Shown here piece after piece: positions 59,589 to 64,000 of a DNA stretch of 64,000 bases. This DNA comes from Turritopsis dohrnii (Eukaryota; Cnidaria; Hydrozoa; Anthoathecata; Oceaniidae), in contig BQMF02000225.1 of the NCBI GenBank assembly GCA_027922465.2, forward strand, positions 1 through 64,000, read 5' to 3'. The position numbers and the translations under genes are program-made. A model generated the notes under the pieces. That model was not told where the DNA came from. It saw only the letters and a program-made list of their open reading frames with translations, and did no database searches. Each line of letters starts with the position of its first letter. Positions within the stretch are counted from its first letter, which is position 1.

Positions 59589-60539
59589 ATGTATACTTAA
59601 GAGTGTATACTTTTAAGTGTAGTGGCTAGGTTATAACACGGTGTTTATAAACAGAAACTTGGGAAAGGTCTATTCGAGGATATATATTTTTTCTAAACAA
59701 TAGGCCTCATGCTCATGCTGTAGTAAAATATAACGACCCCTTATTAGAATATTTTCTCCCGGCCTCGTTTTCAATTAGGAGCATGTCAGGTTGTGTGTCG
59801 TATGTTCATTATCAAAACTTTATGGTGCAAATCTTGTAAAATTTGCTAGGCATAGAATTACGTCATGTGATTCGTTCTTTCAAACATTTTTGTAAGACGT
59901 TCCTCTGTGAGAAAAGTTTGATGATGAACTCAAATTTTCGTCATCGCCCTCCTCCCTCTCTCCTCCCCCCTAGAAAAACAGTTTCGGGGTGATTAAAACG
60001 AAGCGAAAAATCATATCCGACTTTTAAAAACCGGGTTTGTTTATGTCCGCTTTATGTGGAGCCATCCTGCTGAGCGATTATTTTAGCGAGGGTATGCGAT
60101 AATAAATCTATGAACATTATGTACTATTAGTACTAGCTAGATATTATTTGGTATTTCTTCTGATTTTTTATAAAACTATTTGCATGCATTCACTAGAACA
60201 AAGCCATTGTTAGTTTTAAAAATGTTTTAAGTCATGAAACTCCTACAAAAACTTGTGAAAAATTCACAAAGATTGCTTCGACAGCAGTGAAACCTTCAGG
60301 AGGAACAGGAAATCAGATTACACTTTTTTGTAGGTTTCGAGTATCTTGTGTAAAAAAGCGTTGTGTCATTTCCATTTTCTCATTGTAATGAGTTAAAATC
60401 TTTCCTTTCTGTACACTTGGAGTTTGTATAGCTATACGCATATTATATAGTATTACAGGAGTTATTTTCAAGTTTCTCCAGTGCAAAACTTTTTAGTGCA
60501 TGAAAAACCAAGAGCATTATAATAATTGGACCTGACCTG

Positions 60540-60955
60540 AGGCTTGCTGTTCTTATTTTTTGAGCCTTTTTCAGCCTGAATTGTTCTTATTTTGTTCTTA
60601 GCTTTAAGAACACAGTTTCAAATTTCAGCCTCATTTTGTTCTTATTATTAGCTAGCTATGGAACTTCCAGTAAAAATAAAAATAAATATTTTTCAAATAC
60701 AACTGGTAAAAAGCATGGTTGCTGTTTGGAAGTGACCTGATATGAGTATGCAAGGTGAAACGAAAAACAAAACAAACTTCTAAACAATTTACCAGTGAGA
60801 GAACTCACATTAAATTTTTCATTTCCAAGATAAGAAAATTGAGGCTCGGTCTGTTCTTAATTTTTGGAATAATGATTTGAGCTTCAGGTTGTTCTTATTT
60901 TGTTCTTATTATTTGGCCAAATCTGAGGCTTGTATTCTTATTAAATTGTTCCTAT
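60540..60955. repeat. Degenerate TTGTTCTTATTTTGTTCTTA repeats
   Basis: GTTCTTATT(TTG)TTCTTA appears around 60550, 60583, 60638 and 60890, with CTGAGGCTTG at 60537 and 60931. Two similar blocks about 300 bases apart suggest an old duplicated element. Confidence 0.55.
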
Positions 60956-62183
60956 AGATGAGTTTCTTAGTGACGTAATTGTTTATAAACACCAGTGTTC
61001 TTTGCTCGGTAATTACGGTATATTGCAACATAGAATATCATTAATCAAGTCATTTTCCTGTGAGTATGCGCACGCAGCCTCGCAGGAAATAAAAGTCTCT
61101 TTATACACTTCAAAATGTTGTCACTTTATTTGGTTCTCTGGAGTCTCCTTAAAGACAATCGACATTAGAAAGTTTCAATACACATTAGCACTTCCTATCT
61201 ATTTTCATACATTGTATTTGATTTTTAGTATGTACAAGGTATAAAAGTGTAATTAACATTGGAAACTCGTCTATAAAAAAAAGCTTGTATACCTTATGAC
61301 TTACTGAACAGTTATTTTATTATTTTTATTATAAATAGAAGGTGTTTTTATTATAATGCTGAACTATCATTGACCAAAGATCTTGAGTATGCTAAACTTC
61401 GAAATTGTTTACATGTTCTTTAGGAAGGCACTTTCTAAATTATAAAATTTTGATATTCCCTAAGTAAGTTATTTATTATTAATTTTATTGTTGTTATTAA
61501 TATCTCTAAATATAATAATAAGATAATTAATGATTGTATAATGAGTTAAAATGTTATTAAAAACGACAATTAAAATTGGTTAACACTGGTTATGCATATA
61601 TAAGGAAATAAACGCAAAAGTTTTTTAAAAATGTATTTATTCTCTTACGAAGCTTTTCGTTACTTCAGTAACATCTTCAGGTATAAACAAAAATTAAAAA
61701 TTATCTACATTATATATACATCATTTAAAAGCCATAATTATCTAAACAAAAAAGCCGAGTGTGTTATGCAGTACTCATTGTTATGTCAATTATATGTCAA
61801 GTATTATGTCAATTATGTCAATTATATTTAATTTGAGATATTTTCCCTTAAAAGTGGTGTTTGGTTGGGATGCAAAACAATATCTCTTTGTGATGAAAGA
61901 AAGGATACCACTTTCTGCTTTTGCCCTTCCAAAAAATTCTACATGGGATTCAGTTTTGCTTTGCAATCCTATATATAATCTTGCTGGTATATATAGTCAA
62001 TACAAACATTTGAAATTAGGATTTCTTGTTGCAATTATGTTTGACTGCTCAGATCAGAACGAAATATAACATGGAATGTAAAGACTCATTTTTAAACTAT
62101 TTTGGTTCTTATTATATAAACTATATATATAATAATAATAATAGTTATTACTTATTCTTATAATTTATAGTACTTTTTTGCAG

Positions 62184-63403
62184 TTGTACCTATTCCCCAT
62201 GGACGACACTATAAAAGAGGGCTTTTTATGTCCAATCTGTTTGAAAGATTTAAAATCGCCAACTCATTTGGCTCATCATTTTGAAACCTTCCACTCAAAT
62301 GACAAAGATGTTTTACATCAACTACGAAATGTTTTTGGAAAAGCAAAAAGAAAACTTTTAAAAGATGAAATGGAGAAAAAACAGCCGCTTGAAGGTGCCA
62401 CCCAAGTTGTAGTCTCTCGTGGGACACCAGATACAGGAGGGATCGACATAGCACTATGGGAAACTCAAAAATTTGGTAAGTTGGTGAACTCAATTTCTAG
62501 TCGTGCATTACCCCTCAGAACTCATGCTAGAGGTCATTGATAGGTTCAATCAGCGTCCGTTGATCAAATTTATTTTACTTTAAAAATTTCTAAAATCACT
62601 CTTGTATAGGGGAGAGAGGGAGGGGGCATAGGTTCCACCCACTGAAATAATCTCAGTGGATGCTCATAGTATGCCTTTTCTCTTCTGCCTGACGCTGCCC
62701 TTTCAAGATTTGACCCCTGGTTCAATTCCCCTTGTGCAAGGGAATGTATAGTACATTCGCCGGGTTGTCCCATGTCATGTAAGAGAAATTAGGTAGATGA
62801 TACATCAGGTGTTTCAGGAGCATCCAGGAAAGCACAGACCCTTGATTAGGTTTGTCTCACTCATGAGGGTGTCAAATACTTCGGAGCCTCCAACCTAAGC
62901 CATGGTCCCACCTGGTAACTAAGGTAACACCTAGTAACTTAGAGTGGCCAGCCACATAAAACAATGCCAAAAAAATAAATAAGACTAAAGGCTGCATAAA
63001 TAAGACTAAAGACTGCATAAGGCAAGGCTGTGTAAGGAGTTTGTAAACTGAATACTGTAAATACATAAACTTAAAATTAGGACTGTTAGGTGTAATATGG
63101 CTATTATGGAAAAAATTTCCTTTCTGTCAGCTTTCAACATATGTTTTAGGCCAAGCATGCTCACACTTAAATCTATTTCGTCAGACACGGAAAGAAACAA
63201 TCGAAAGATGTGTTGTTGAAACGAATAAGTTACTGATACGACTGGAAAAGGTGTAATTTTGAATGTGCATACCTAAATATCAAAAATAAACATTGTGGTT
63301 TGTAACGATATGTTTCTTTATGTCTTTTTAATCTTACAGCTTATAAAAAGTGGAATCTATGCTTCAGACTCTTCTCTGCCTAATGTGCTCAAAACAAGGA
63401 AAG
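62184..63403 (+). CDS. RBSN: Rabenosyn-5 (RBSN/ZFYVE20), N-terminal exons, partial
   Basis: Rab4/Rab5 effector of early endosomes. Coding exons: 62199-62475 (exon from acceptor at 62183), 63150-63250 and 63340-63403, all in phase (G+GC; then CTT). The first encodes the N-terminal C2H2 finger CPICLKDLKS...HLAHHFETFH within EGFLCPICLKDL, as in vertebrate RBSN (EGFLCPLCLKDL), then basic KAKRKLLK and GGIDIALWE (human GGVDPYMWE). The second and third give VVETNKLLIRLEK and LIKSGIYASDSSLPNVLKTR, matching the segment before the FYVE finger. FYVE and NPF parts lie beyond the window. Start at 62199: first ATG after the acceptor, short 5' UTR. Confidence 0.9.
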
Positions 63404-64000
63404 GTAACATTTATTTATTTTGATGTCTGCATCTCCTTTTTATTTTAGAGTGATTGTAGATAATAGAGCTCAAAAAGTCAATTAAAAAGTCTTTTTACAG
63501 TTTTTGAAAATCTCCTTTCCCTTCACTGATATTTCTATTAAAAAATATCAAATTACCTTAGGCCGATTTTTGGTTTGCGTCGTCTTATTATAGCGATTTT
63601 AGGAATGAGGCTATTTTTGCTAAATTAAAGTTGCGGAAAATTTAAATTAAGCAAAACTTTTTTTTACCTTCTGGCAATTTTCCATAATTATATAAGGGGT
63701 CATTCGCTAAAATTAGGTTGCATTAAATCCGTGTTCATCCATTTTCGTAAAAATTTTCTGATGCAAAAAATATTCTTAGTTTATACTTCACCATCATACA
63801 TTTCACTTCTTGATCCCTTTAATAAAGTATAAAGATGTAATATTCATTTATATATCAGTAAAAGTGATGAGAAGTTTTAACTACTCACTTATTACATCAT
63901 AATTATGCATTGCATAAACCAAATCTAAGATCTTGAAATTGAGATATCTTGAAAACAACAAAGAATCATGAAAAACTGTAAAAAGACTTGTTTATCAACT
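63404..64000. other. RBSN intron
   Basis: AT-rich intronic sequence after the GTAACA donor at 63404. No further exon is identified before the window ends. Confidence 0.5.

Larger units (their letters stand above)
58196..62183. other. Intergenic region between the LINE and RBSN
   Basis: No recognised gene. Holds a 38-bp direct repeat (59326-59363 and 59551-59588), TGTTCTTATTTTGTTCTTA motifs at 60540-60955, and a TTATGTCAA tandem at 61781-61826. Frames such as 61761-62069 carry no recognisable domain. The RBSN promoter and 5' exon should lie here, because the first coding exon follows an acceptor site. Confidence 0.45.

Noticed and set aside
62690..62960. Second tRNA-derived SINE
   Set aside because: A B-box-like GGTTCAATTCC occurs at 62719-62729 but no A box at the right spacing; it is in an RBSN intron and the limits are unclear.

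Overview
This is an animal nuclear genome segment: AT-rich and intron-dense, with GT-AG introns, conserved single-copy animal genes and many short transposon-derived repeats. Gene content and repeat style (many non-autonomous DNA elements, a CR1/Jockey-like LINE, a tRNA-derived SINE) suggest a non-bilaterian animal, probably a cnidarian. That assignment is an inference from general appearance, not from a search.

Layout. (1) 245-23997, minus strand: the N-terminal half of the giant HECT ubiquitin ligase HUWE1, about 40 exons read from a start codon at 23997 (in a tiny first exon) down to the left edge. DUF908, DUF913, UBA, UIM and WWE regions are present; the HECT end lies outside the window. 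(2) 23998-25325: a 1.3 kb head-to-head intergenic region with E2F-like sites. (3) 25326-45039, plus strand: a complete MCM2 replicative helicase gene, with a proposed two-codon first exon followed by an 11 kb first intron full of DNA transposons. (4) 46012-46748, plus: an unrecognised two-exon coiled-coil gene. (5) 48077-50363, minus: a complete five-exon class II ARF GTPase (ARF4/5 type). (6) 53826-54953, plus: a small three-exon gene for a secreted cysteine-containing protein of 87 residues, of unknown family. (7) 55019-58195: a tRNA-derived SINE and a decayed LINE, the LINE interrupted by a MITE. (8) 62184-63403, plus: the first exons of a rabenosyn-5 (RBSN) gene running off the right edge.

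The host genes are unrelated housekeeping functions (ubiquitin ligation, replication licensing, Arf and endosomal traffic); I see no operon or pathway cluster. The structurally rich part is the non-coding DNA. At least five elements share 5-bp target duplications and CAGG/CAGC/CAAG-type ends; one retains a piece resembling the C-terminus of a hAT transposase. Two related ~0.95 kb elements have TA duplications and TAGTC ends. Elements are nested in at least three places. A second point of note is frame damage in the HUWE1 WWE exons (two single-base deletions supported by splice phase), most likely assembly error but needing a check.
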